DNA of 64,000 bases from Pseudomonas syringae (GTDB taxonomy: Bacteria > Pseudomonadota > Gammaproteobacteria > Pseudomonadales > Pseudomonadaceae): NCBI RefSeq assembly GCF_001698815.1, contig NZ_LGSI01000051.1, forward strand, positions 124,001 to 188,000. The letters run 5' to 3'. A model generated the notes under the pieces. It saw only the letters and a list, made by a program, of their open reading frames with translations. It was not told the origin of the DNA and made no database searches. How positions within the stretch are numbered: position 1 is the stretch's first letter; each line of letters starts with the position of its first letter. A program made the position numbers and the translations under genes. Shown here one piece after another: positions 51,505-59,228 of this stretch.

Positions 51505-51533
51505 TTGACAGCTCCCCGCCTCACGCTTAACAT
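51505..51533 (+). promoter_or_regulatory. Strong sigma-70 promoter of the tRNA operon
   Basis: A perfect -35 TTGACA (51505-51510), 17-bp spacer, -10 TAACAT (51528-51533), followed by a GC-rich discriminator GCGCCCCG. It is typical of stable RNA promoters under stringent control, 18 bp upstream of the first tRNA. Confidence 0.88.
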
Positions 51534-51551
51534 GCGCCCCGTCCACAACGT

Positions 51552-51627
51552 GGGGCTTTAGCTCAGCTGGGAGAGCGCCTGCATGGCATGCAGGAGGTCA
51601 GCGGTTCGATCCCGCTAAGCTCCACCA
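51552..51627 (+). tRNA. tRNA-Ala (GGC)
   Basis: 76 nt with encoded CCA. Acceptor GGGGCTT/AAGCTCC, anticodon stem CCTGC/GCAGG with loop ATGGCAT giving anticodon GGC, T-arm with GTTCGATC. First of four tRNAs. Confidence 0.96.
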
Positions 51628-51711
51628 ATTTAGAGTTTCAAGGCGCAGCTTCACTGCCTTGAAACAAGGTACGGTTACCGGTTCCAGCTCCGGTCATCTG
51701 CTGAAGGTTTT

Positions 51712-51787
51712 GTCCCCTTCGTCTAGTGGCCTAGGACACCGCCCTTTCACGGCGGTAACAGGGGTTCGAGTCCCCTAGGGGACGCCA
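51712..51787 (+). tRNA. tRNA-Glu (TTC)
   Basis: 76 nt with encoded CCA. Anticodon stem CCGCC/GGCGG with loop CTTTCAC giving anticodon TTC; acceptor GTCCCCT/AGGGGAC. Confidence 0.96.
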
Positions 51788-51837
51788 TTTTCAAGAAGCA
51801 CGCCGCAAGGTTTGCTCCGCCGCGAGGCGAAAAATCC

Positions 51838-51913
51838 GGGGCTTTAGCTCAGCTGGGAGAGCGCCTGCATGGCATGCAGGAGGTCAGCGGTTCGATCCCG
51901 CTAAGCTCCACCA
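51838..51913 (+). tRNA. tRNA-Ala (GGC), second copy
   Basis: Identical in sequence to the tRNA-Ala at 51552-51627, again with encoded CCA. Confidence 0.96.
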
Positions 51914-51989
51914 ATTTGTAAGGTTCAAGGTTCGGCCACACTGGCCTTGAATCGATCAAGTCCGCTTGATCATATGCAGAAGGTTTTGT

Positions 51990-52065
51990 GTCCCCTTCGT
52001 CTAGTGGCCTAGGACACCGCCCTTTCACGGCGGTAACAGGGGTTCGAGTCCCCTAGGGGACGCCA
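51990..52065 (+). tRNA. tRNA-Glu (TTC), second copy
   Basis: Identical in sequence to the tRNA-Glu at 51712-51787. The Ala-to-Glu spacers differ slightly (84 and 76 bp), so the tandem pair is an old duplication or has been kept identical by gene conversion. Confidence 0.96.
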
Positions 52066-52087
52066 CGATTTCTCGCTCTGCGAGACC

Positions 52088-52124
52088 AAGGGTCATTCGA
52101 TTATTGAATGGCCCTTTTGTTTTT
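52088..52124 (+). terminator. Terminator of the tRNA operon
   Basis: AAGGGTCATTC at 52088-52098 pairs with GAATGGCCCTT at 52106-52116 and is followed by TTGTTTTT. Confidence 0.88.
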
Positions 52125-52213
52125 GTGCTGCTTTTTCCCCTCGTCTTGTTACTCCTTCCTTATGCCGTAGCTTCAGCCGTTTGACCGGCGAAACATCATT
52201 GCGCTTGCTCTTC

Positions 52214-52247
52214 AGGATTATGGGGATAATATTACCTCCGTAATCCT
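52214..52247. promoter_or_regulatory. Inverted repeats upstream of the TetR gene, probable autoregulatory operator
   Basis: AGGATTA (52214-52220) and TAATCCT (52241-52247) are exact inverted repeats, and inside them ATTAC (52231-52235) and GTAAT (52240-52244) form a second pair. They end 10 bp before the TetR start. Confidence 0.55.
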
Positions 52248-52257
52248 GGAGATCGAT

Positions 52258-52797
52258 ATGAACGATAAAAAAACCAAGACCCGTGAGCGCATCCTCGATG
52301 CGGCCAGTGCGGCCCTTATCTGTCGTGGTCCCGGCCAGCCCAGCGTCAACGAGATCATGGGCGCGGCGGGCCTGACTGTCGGCGGCTTCTACGCGCATTT
52401 CGACAGCAAGGAAGCGCTGATGCTCGAAGCGTTCCGTCATCTTCTCAAGCAGCGCCAATCTTCGGTGGCGCAGATCGATGATCAACTCCCGGGGCACGAG
52501 CGCCGAGCATTGCTTGCAGCGTTTTACCTGTCCCGCAAGCATCGGGACGGCAGCGACAACGCCTGCCCGTTGCCATCAACAGTGGGTGAGATGTCGCGCT
52601 TGCCTGAGAGCTTTCAGGAGGTTCTGGCTGAACACCTGGAGATGATGGTGGCGCAACTGTCTTCAAGCCCTGAAGAGGCTGACAAAGTCCTGGCAGATGT
52701 GGCGCTGATGGTTGGCGGCCTGACATTGGCTCGCGCACTGGGCGGAGGCGAGCTGTCGGATCGGGTCTTGCGCGCGGCCAAGTCGGCTGTGATCTGA
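52258..52797 (+). CDS. TetR/AcrR-family transcriptional regulator
   Basis: 179 residues. N-terminal TetR helix-turn-helix with RERILDAASAALICRGPG, PSVNEIMGAAGLTVGGFYAH and FDSKEALMLEAF. The C-terminal ligand domain (about 60-179) is family-variable; NACPLPSTVGEMSRLPESFQ resembles the AcrR-like subgroup with a CPL motif (cf. LfrR/NemR-like proteins). GGAG lies at the right spacing. Inducer and targets unknown; the palindromes upstream suggest self-repression. It is followed by unrelated housekeeping genes on the same strand. Confidence 0.88.
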   Translation: MNDKKTKTRERILDAASAALICRGPGQPSVNEIMGAAGLTVGGFYAHFDSKEALMLEAFRHLLKQRQSSVAQIDDQLPGHERRALLAAFYLSRKHRDGSDNACPLPSTVGEMSRLPESFQEVLAEHLEMMVAQLSSSPEEADKVLADVALMVGGLTLARALGGGELSDRVLRAAKSAVI

Positions 52798-52880
52798 TGG
52801 CCTGGCGTTAAACTCCCGAGACTTTGGTTACACTGGCTGGCTTAACAACGTCATCGATAGCAGCCTGATAGGGAGTGAGC

Positions 52881-53330
52881 ATGGTCTGGGATAGGGCGAC
52901 ACCGTTTGTCATCGACCTCAACGTGGCAGCCGACGATATCGATGGTCTGGGTCATGCCAATAATGCGGTGTATGTGACCTGGCTGGAGCGCTGCGCCTGG
53001 CGCCACTCGCAACAATTGGGGCTGGACCTCACTGAATACCGGCGACTGGACCGCGCCATGGCCGTGGTCCGCCATGAAATCGACTACCTGGCCAGTGCCT
53101 ACGAAGACGATGAGCTGCAATTGGCGACCTGGATCGTCGATTGGGATCGTCGCCTGAAAATGACCCGGTGCTTTCAACTGCGTCGCCCCAGCGACGGCCT
53201 GACCTTGCTGCGCGCCCAGACCACCTTTGTCTGCATCGAGCTGTCCAGCGGCAAGCCCAAGCGCATGCCAGCAGAATTCATCGAGGGCTACGGTCCGGCG
53301 ATGGTTTCCAATCCGGTCGCCGCGCCGTAA
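52881..53330 (+). CDS. Hotdog-fold acyl-CoA thioesterase, YbgC/FcbC-like
   Basis: 149 residues. A 4HBT hotdog domain with the catalytic helix DIDGLGHANNAVYVTWLERC (Asp and GHxNN motif), and the strand RHEIDYLASAYEDDELQLAT. It is likely to hydrolyse a short- or medium-chain acyl-CoA; substrate unknown. The ATG at 52881, preceded by GGGAG, is preferred to the GTG at 52875. The dusC start is 28 bp downstream, so both may be cotranscribed. Confidence 0.9.
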   Translation: MVWDRATPFVIDLNVAADDIDGLGHANNAVYVTWLERCAWRHSQQLGLDLTEYRRLDRAMAVVRHEIDYLASAYEDDELQLATWIVDWDRRLKMTRCFQLRRPSDGLTLLRAQTTFVCIELSSGKPKRMPAEFIEGYGPAMVSNPVAAP

Positions 53331-53358
53331 ACTGCCGGACTTTTTTCGAGTGTGACCC

Positions 53359-54318
53359 ATGCAAATTGCTCTGGCGCCCATGGAGGGGTTGGTCGACGAC
53401 ATCCTGCGCGATGCTCTGACGAAGGTCGGTGGCATCGACTGGTGCGTGACTGAATTCATCCGGGTATCCGAGCGGTTGATGCCGGCTCACTACTTCTACA
53501 AATACGCATCCGAGTTTCATAACGGCGCGAAGACGGAGGCCGGTACGCCCCTGCGTCTGCAATTGCTGGGCTCCGATCCGGTCTGCCTGGCGGAAAACGC
53601 GGCCTTCGCCTGTGAACTCGGCGCGCCGGTGCTGGACCTCAATTTCGGTTGCCCGGCCAAGACCGTGAATCGCTCCCGAGGCGGCGCGGTGCTGCTCAAA
53701 GAGCCCGAACTACTCCACACCATCCTCGAACACGTGCGCCGCGGCGTGCCAAAACATATCCCGGTCACGGCCAAGATGCGTCTGGGCTTCGACAGCACCG
53801 ACCTCGCGCTGGATTGCGCGCGGGCGCTGGCCGACGGTGGGGCGGAGCAAATCGTGGTGCATGCCCGCACCAAGGTCGACGGCTACAAGCCGCCCGCGCA
53901 CTGGGAGTGGATCGCGCGCATTCAGGAAGTGGTCAAGGTTCCGGTGGTCGCCAACGGCGAAATCTGGACTGTGGATGACTGGCGGCGTTGCCGGGAAATC
54001 TGCGGCGCCAGGGACATCATGATCGGTCGCGGGCTGGTGGCGCGCCCGGATCTGGCCCGGCAAATCGCAGCAGCGCAGGCGGGCGAAGAAGTGATCCCCA
54101 TGACCTGGGCCGAGCTGCAACCGATGCTGCGGGTGTTCTGGCAGCACTGCGTGAAGAAAATGACCCTGATCCAGGCGCCCGGACGTCTCAAGCAATGGCT
54201 GGCGTTGCTGACCAAAAGCTATCCCGAGGCGACCACGTTATTCGACGCCCTGCGCCGGGAAACCGACTGCCAGCGCATCGGTTTGCTGCTCGGTGTTGAC
54301 GCCGACGAACGGTCATAA
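53359..54318 (+). CDS. dusC: tRNA-dihydrouridine(16) synthase
   Basis: 319 residues. FMN enzyme reducing U16 in the tRNA D-loop. IALAPMEGLVDDILRDALT at the N-terminus, VLDLNFGCPAKTVNRSRGGA with the catalytic Cys, RLGFDSTDLAL and VHARTKVDGYKPPAHWEW, which is the DusC-type signature. A paralogue of dusA (30.7 kb), with different site specificity. Confidence 0.95.
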   Translation: MQIALAPMEGLVDDILRDALTKVGGIDWCVTEFIRVSERLMPAHYFYKYASEFHNGAKTEAGTPLRLQLLGSDPVCLAENAAFACELGAPVLDLNFGCPAKTVNRSRGGAVLLKEPELLHTILEHVRRGVPKHIPVTAKMRLGFDSTDLALDCARALADGGAEQIVVHARTKVDGYKPPAHWEWIARIQEVVKVPVVANGEIWTVDDWRRCREICGARDIMIGRGLVARPDLARQIAAAQAGEEVIPMTWAELQPMLRVFWQHCVKKMTLIQAPGRLKQWLALLTKSYPEATTLFDALRRETDCQRIGLLLGVDADERS

Positions 54319-54336
54319 AAAATCTGAAAATAGCCT

Positions 54337-54364
54337 CTTGAAACGCGAATGGCCGACCCTAGTT
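54337..54364 (+). promoter_or_regulatory. Sigma-32 (RpoH) heat-shock promoter of the Hsp20 gene
   Basis: CTTGAAA at 54337-54343, 13 bp, then CCCTAGTT at 54357-54364, matching the RpoH pattern CTTGAAA-N13-CCCCATNT with small changes in the -10. The predicted start is near 54371. Confidence 0.8.
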
Positions 54365-54370
54365 TGGGGG

Positions 54371-54428
54371 TTGCGCGATGCCGGATTCGGGTCGCGGATT
54401 ACCACTCGCTGATAACAGGAGAATGATC
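54371..54428 (+). promoter_or_regulatory. ROSE-type RNA thermometer in the Hsp20 5' UTR
   Basis: Two hairpins are predictable. The first pairs CGCGA (54374-54378) with TCGCG (54392-54396) and CCG with CGG inside. The second pairs CTCGCT (54405-54410) with the Shine-Dalgarno AGGAG (54417-54421), leaving one bulged G (54408), the hallmark of ROSE elements that open on heating. Confidence 0.75.
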
Positions 54429-54896
54429 ATGACTACTGCATTTTCTTTGGCACCACTGTTCCGCAGTTCCGTGGGCTTCGATCGTTTCAACGATCTGTTT
54501 GAATCGGCTGCCCGTAACGACAGCGCCAGCGGCTATCCACCTTACAACGTCGAAAAACTGGCCGAAGACAAATACCGCATCGTCATTGCGGTGGCCGGCT
54601 TCCAGGAGGAAGAACTCGACTTGCAGGTTGAGAAAGGCGTGCTGACCATTGCCGGCGGGAAACGTGACAACGGTGCGCAGAACCAGGAAAAGGACAACGT
54701 GACTTATCTGCATCAAGGCATCGCAGAGCGTGCGTTCAAACTGTCCTTCCGTCTTGCCGACCACATCGAGGTTCGCAATGCAGGGCTTGCCAACGGCCTG
54801 CTGACCATCGACCTGCTGCGGCAGATTCCTGAAGAAGCCAAGGCCAAACGCATCCCTATCAATGGGCAGCAGGTTTTGGAAAGCAACGGCAGTTGA
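54429..54896 (+). CDS. ibpA: Small heat shock protein, Hsp20/IbpA class
   Basis: 155 residues. N-terminal APLFRSSVGFDRFNDLFE, alpha-crystallin domain about 35-130 (YNVEKLAEDKYRIVIAVAGF; YLHQGIAERAFKLSFRLADH), and the C-terminal RIPI motif (AKRIPING) that drives oligomerisation. It holds aggregation-prone proteins for refolding by DnaK/ClpB. The start at 54429 is fixed by AGGAG; both a heat-shock promoter and a thermosensor leader control it. Confidence 0.95.
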   Translation: MTTAFSLAPLFRSSVGFDRFNDLFESAARNDSASGYPPYNVEKLAEDKYRIVIAVAGFQEEELDLQVEKGVLTIAGGKRDNGAQNQEKDNVTYLHQGIAERAFKLSFRLADHIEVRNAGLANGLLTIDLLRQIPEEAKAKRIPINGQQVLESNGS

Positions 54897-54913
54897 TTGA
54901 TAGTGCAGTCGGG

Positions 54914-54939
54914 AAAGGCGCCTTCGGGCGCCTTTTTCA
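54914..54939 (+). terminator. Terminator of ibpA
   Basis: AAAGGCGCC at 54914-54922, TTCG loop, GGCGCCTTT at 54927-54935, then TTC. Beyond it, 54940-55287 is a distinctly AT-rich leader of the next gene with no gene or repeat seen. Confidence 0.9.
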
Positions 54940-55287
54940 GTTGTGGTTTCAATTACCTGTCGAAGTTGATCTCGCCAATCCTCGGGCGTGGTGCGTTTTT
55001 TCGCCCGTCTGCGTCATGAGAACGTTTCGGATTTCAGCGCTATTGGGGTTTATCGCCGGGCGAAATTAACGGTTGAAGGGATATTCCAACGTTGTAATGC
55101 AGCGGTATCTATCGGGTGTATTCTTAACTCGTTGAACGGGTAGTTTCAGTCTGGATGACTACTTTATTGGTGACAGATTTATACAGTTTTCCGCTGGCTG
55201 TAATTAATAGTGTTTTGTTGATAAATCAGATTTCGTAGCTATTTCCGATGTCGTATCAAGGGTTGGCTTCAAATCAAGGAGGATGTA

Positions 55288-58113
55288 ATGGCTGGGTTTC
55301 CTGTGGCAGTAAATGCTCCGAGTTTGCTCGTAGAGCTAATGGAAGTTAATTCTGTGGGTGGTGAAAGTTTAATCAGGCTGAGCAGGCTTGGTGACAGAAG
55401 TCTGGCGGCGATGGTGCCCGCTGCAACTATGGGTGTAGATGAGCGTGGCGCGCCTGTTGAGCGCAACAACTTTAATGATGGTGATGAAATTGATGTGTTA
55501 TGGCGGGGGGTTGACAGTAAGGGTGTAGAAGTCAGCTGGTCCCAGGCGTTGAAAATTACCAATCGATCCCCTGCGCGGGCATTTGAATTTCAAGTGCCTT
55601 CCGATAAGGTTAAAGCGCTGGCGGGTAGTAAAGCTTTTTTTTCCTATCAGGTAACCCAAGGGCCCAATTCACAGGAGCCGGGGAAGATTCTGCATTCGCC
55701 TGTACTGGAAATATCCATCGATGGGCTCATCCTGGAAGCGCCTCAGGTAGTCGAGGCCGTGGGCGACTCGCTAGACCCGGAAAAACTTGGTGGCACCCAA
55801 GGCAATCGATTTGCTACGGTGACAGTTGATTATCCAGGAATGGCACTTGGCGATATCGTTGAAGTTTACCGTAATGGTAATCCGGTTGAAGATATTCCTA
55901 TCAGCGATAGCAATCTGAGAAATCGACCATTGAAGTTTCAGTGGAAACAAGCCGATCTTGTTTCTCTTACCGGTGATGTCATGACGGTCCACTATGTAGT
56001 TTATCGAGGGCAACCCGAGCAGGCCTATATCTCAAAAGTTATCACTCTGCGTGTGGGACCTAGCCTGGTTGCATCACCGCCGTTCATCAATGAGGTCAAA
56101 GAGGGGCGCCTTGAGCCCGGCTCTTATACAGAAAAAGTTTTCGTTCATATCCCTCCTGCAGCAACGTTAGTGGGCGACATGGTCAATTTTTATTGGGTGG
56201 GTGCGGGAGAAGTCGGAAGTCTGCGAGATCGGTTGCCGGTGACTGCGCGTAACGTCAATGGCGATCTGAAATTTGACGTATATGAAAATGTTATCAGTCC
56301 AAATAGAAGGCGGTTGGTTAAAGTCTATTACACCATTACTCGTCTCATTAACGGGCGAACGGTCACCCTGCGATCACCAGATCTGAATTTTTTCGTGGGT
56401 ACCGCCGAGGAGCAACAGGCATTTACTCAGTCCGGAGGACTTGGACTGATAGAGGTCAAGGAAGCTGCGGACGGGGTTCTGGATACAACTCCGGTCAAGG
56501 ATGCAACGCTTGTTGTGCCGTTCGCCGCTACTCAGGTAGGCGATGAAGTCAGTGTCTACTGGCGGATTGAGGGGGAGCAGGACAGTCAGCTAATCGGTAC
56601 GCAGGTTGTGACAGCGGAAAACGTCGACTCGGATCTGACTTTTACCGCCCCGGCCAGTTTGGTGGACAGCTCCGTCAATAAACGTGCATCGATCTATTAC
56701 GTCATCAAGCGTCCGGGAGATCTCGAGCCCACTTATCTGGAATCGTCATACACGAATATCAGAGTAGGGCCGCTCACTGGCGATCAACTATTGCCGCCCA
56801 GAGTCATTGAAGCGAACGAGGATGACGAGCTCGACCCGATGCAGGCGCTGGATGGCGCGACGGTCGAAGTACCTGCATACCCGGCGATGGCGATCGGGGA
56901 TCAGATCAAGGTTACCTGGGATGGCGGGCCAGGGCCCGGAACCGTCAGTATTCCTGTGACAGTCAGCAAGGTTGGCCCGCTTTCGGTCAAGGTCCCGGCC
57001 AGTGCGGTCGCTTACTCTGTGGACTACCGCGTTCTGGTGTCATATGAAGTCATTCGAGCTTCGCAATCCACAGTTATCTACTCACCCAGCCGGTTAATCC
57101 TCGAACTTGGTTTTTACGACGAAGAGTTGACTGTGCCGCGAATTACTCAGGCACCTAACAGCGTGCTGGATCTTTCCACTGCCGCTGACCCGATCAACGT
57201 CGTGATTGAGCGTTGGCCGCATATCGCTCCAGGACAAAGGGTCTGGCTGAGGCTCGAAGGGGTTGCCGCTGACGGTACCCCTTTGGTCGTAACCATCGCA
57301 CATGCAACTGGCTTAAGTGATGCTGAGGTCCAGCGTAGCCTCAGCTTCACCAGTGCCAAAAGTGAGTTTGCTCGGCTCAAGAATGGCAGCCGTCTGAAGG
57401 TCGTGTTCAAAGTGGCATGGGATGGAGACGTCGATGAAACTGAAGCTCGCCTGTTTCCAGCGTATGAAGTCGAGATCAGGCAACCGGGTGCCCAGTCTGG
57501 GACTACGCTGAGTATCGCTTCACATGATCTCAATCTGGGCGGGTATTTCGCGCTGATTGATGACGCGTATCGTGCCAACCCCACCAGCAAATCGACTGCG
57601 ATTCGCACTGCGACGGGTGGCCGCCCTCCATATCGCTATTCGTCCAGTAACCCTGTGGTTGCTCGGGTTGATGCCGGTTCGGGGAAAGTCAGCGCCCTGC
57701 GTAATGGCGTCGCGATTATTATGGTGACGGATCAGGATGGGGCGACGGTGACGTACCGGGTTATCGTTACCGGTGTCCATGCACTTGAGAAGATACCCGT
57801 AGGCTTCCATACCTATGAGGCGTGCAACAAGGACGCCAGGCAAAACGGGTTGCGAATTCCTACCCTGGACGAATGGAGAACGATGCGGACCCTGAGTGGC
57901 GGAAAGTTGAATCTTACTTATTTTGAAGGAAGTGGTGGAGCATGGGACCGAAGGGTGTGGACCTCCACTACAGATGGTTACCAGCGAGTGTCATTCTGGC
58001 CTGACGATGGTAGAGCCCAGTCGCTTGCTGATGAGAGTGTCTGGAAGGGCGAGTCTTATGGTCCCATCGGCCGGGCAGGTGAAACGGCCCATGGCTTCGG
58101 CCTCAGGAACTGA
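55288..58113 (+). CDS. Six-module Ig-like repeat protein with Big_2 domain and C-terminal lectin-like domain
   Basis: 941 residues. Six homologous modules of 105-120 residues can be read at about 30-146, 147-260, 261-378, 384-497, 500-610 and 613-733. Each opens with a P.V.EA-like strand plus LDP, then V.VP...MA.GD.V.V.W, and closes with YEVIR/YYVIK and a strand ending RVGP or LEL. A Big_2-like Ig domain follows (740-830; PYRYSSSNPVVARVDAGSGK). The last 105 residues (FHTYEACNKDARQNGLRIPT, WTSTTDGYQRVSFWPDDGRA) look like a C-type-lectin or invasin-tip fold. No signal peptide, TM or sorting motif is visible. SD AAGGAGG. It is clearly more AT-rich than its neighbours. Possibly an adhesin or tail-fibre-like protein, function unproven. 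Confidence 0.72.
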   Translation: MAGFPVAVNAPSLLVELMEVNSVGGESLIRLSRLGDRSLAAMVPAATMGVDERGAPVERNNFNDGDEIDVLWRGVDSKGVEVSWSQALKITNRSPARAFEFQVPSDKVKALAGSKAFFSYQVTQGPNSQEPGKILHSPVLEISIDGLILEAPQVVEAVGDSLDPEKLGGTQGNRFATVTVDYPGMALGDIVEVYRNGNPVEDIPISDSNLRNRPLKFQWKQADLVSLTGDVMTVHYVVYRGQPEQAYISKVITLRVGPSLVASPPFINEVKEGRLEPGSYTEKVFVHIPPAATLVGDMVNFYWVGAGEVGSLRDRLPVTARNVNGDLKFDVYENVISPNRRRLVKVYYTITRLINGRTVTLRSPDLNFFVGTAEEQQAFTQSGGLGLIEVKEAADGVLDTTPVKDATLVVPFAATQVGDEVSVYWRIEGEQDSQLIGTQVVTAENVDSDLTFTAPASLVDSSVNKRASIYYVIKRPGDLEPTYLESSYTNIRVGPLTGDQLLPPRVIEANEDDELDPMQALDGATVEVPAYPAMAIGDQIKVTWDGGPGPGTVSIPVTVSKVGPLSVKVPASAVAYSVDYRVLVSYEVIRASQSTVIYSPSRLILELGFYDEELTVPRITQAPNSVLDLSTAADPINVVIERWPHIAPGQRVWLRLEGVAADGTPLVVTIAHATGLSDAEVQRSLSFTSAKSEFARLKNGSRLKVVFKVAWDGDVDETEARLFPAYEVEIRQPGAQSGTTLSIASHDLNLGGYFALIDDAYRANPTSKSTAIRTATGGRPPYRYSSSNPVVARVDAGSGKVSALRNGVAIIMVTDQDGATVTYRVIVTGVHALEKIPVGFHTYEACNKDARQNGLRIPTLDEWRTMRTLSGGKLNLTYFEGSGGAWDRRVWTSTTDGYQRVSFWPDDGRAQSLADESVWKGESYGPIGRAGETAHGFGLRN

Positions 58114-58125
58114 GCCGTATTCGCT

Positions 58126-58149
58126 CAGGCGCCCGGTCGAGGGCGCCTG
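58126..58149 (+). terminator. Hairpin after the Ig-like protein gene
   Basis: CAGGCGCCC at 58126-58134 pairs with GGGCGCCTG at 58141-58149 around GGTCGA. Only a weak T-rich tail follows. Confidence 0.6.
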
Positions 58150-58207
58150 GTGCTTTCCTGTCTGTAGGCATCGGTTGTCTTCAGCCTCGTCAGCTGTGAC
58201 AGCGTAT

Positions 58208-59086
58208 TCAGGATTCGCCGACCTGCCCATCCAACAACCCCATAAACGCCCGCGCCGCATTGGACAGCGTGCGTTCGGTATGCAGGATATACCCCAAATG
58301 CCGGGTCAGCTGGATGCCGGGCAGGGGAATGCGCGCAACTTGCTCATCGAGCATGGTGCGCGGCAATACACTCCACGCCAGGCCGATGGACACCATCATT
58401 TTGATGGTCTCGAGATAGTTGGTGCTCATGGCGATATCGGGTTTGAGGCCCTGGGCTTCGCAAAGGCCGCTGACGATGTGGTGGGTAAAGGTGTTGTTGC
58501 CGGGGAATACCGCCGGGTAGCGAACAATGTTTTCCAGCGTCATCGGGCCGCTGTTGGCCAGCGGATGTTCCGGTGCTGCAACAAAGTCCAGCGGGTCTTC
58601 CCAGACCGGCACGGCCTTGATCAGGTGGTGCGGATCAGGTGCGAGGGTGATCACCGCCAGCTCGGCGCGGCCGTGGAGAATTTCTTCGTAGGCCACTTCC
58701 GAATCGAGAAACTGAATATCCAGCGCCACCAGTGGGTACAGGCGGGTGAATTCCCTTAATAGAGGAGGAAGCCGATGCAGGCCGATGTGGTGGCTGGTGG
58801 CGAGCGTCAGGCGTCCGGTCACTTCGCCGGTGAGGTTAGTCAGCGCGCGGCGGGTGTCTTCCAGCACATCGATGATCTGATAAGCCCTTGGCAGCAAGGC
58901 TCGTCCCGCTTCGGTGAGGCTGACTTCGCGGCCCAGCCGATCAAACAGACGCACATTGAGCTGCTGCTCCAGACCGGCGATACGCTTGCTGATCGCAGGT
59001 TGGGTCAAGTGCAAGCGTTCGCCGGCGCCCGAGAAACTGCCGGTTTCAGCAATGGCGATAAACGCGTTCAGGTTGGCCAGATCCAT
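58208..59086 (-). CDS. LysR-family regulator divergent from leuC
   Basis: 292 residues. N-terminal LysR wHTH (LANLNAFIAIAETGSFSGAG, LTQPAISKRIAGLEQQLNVR) and a periplasmic-binding-like effector domain (GRLTLATSHHIGLHRLPPLL). The start at 59086 is preferred over 59116. The 142-bp gap to leuC is AT-rich and contains GAAT-N17-ATTC near 59126, a possible LysR box. By position it probably activates leuC in response to an isopropylmalate-type intermediate; this is inference. Confidence 0.87.
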   Translation of the reverse strand: MDLANLNAFIAIAETGSFSGAGERLHLTQPAISKRIAGLEQQLNVRLFDRLGREVSLTEAGRALLPRAYQIIDVLEDTRRALTNLTGEVTGRLTLATSHHIGLHRLPPLLREFTRLYPLVALDIQFLDSEVAYEEILHGRAELAVITLAPDPHHLIKAVPVWEDPLDFVAAPEHPLANSGPMTLENIVRYPAVFPGNNTFTHHIVSGLCEAQGLKPDIAMSTNYLETIKMMVSIGLAWSVLPRTMLDEQVARIPLPGIQLTRHLGYILHTERTLSNAARAFMGLLDGQVGES

Positions 59087-59228
59087 TGTCAGATTCCAGT
59101 TGGTTATCCAAAGCATGAAAAATATGAATTTGAGTTATTTAAGCATATTCCATAGCATGTCCGCACAAGCTAAAGGGTCATCGAGTCGATTGCCCAAAGC
59201 ATAGAAATACGCTGATGAGGATGTGCCA

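Noticed and set aside
51380..52260. A genomic island attachment site at the tRNA genes
   Set aside because: No integrase, no truncated tRNA 3' end repeat downstream, and neighbouring genes are conserved housekeeping ones.
55288..58113. An inverse autotransporter adhesin (intimin/invasin)
   Set aside because: The passenger-like module order fits, but there is no signal peptide, LysM or beta-barrel N-terminus.
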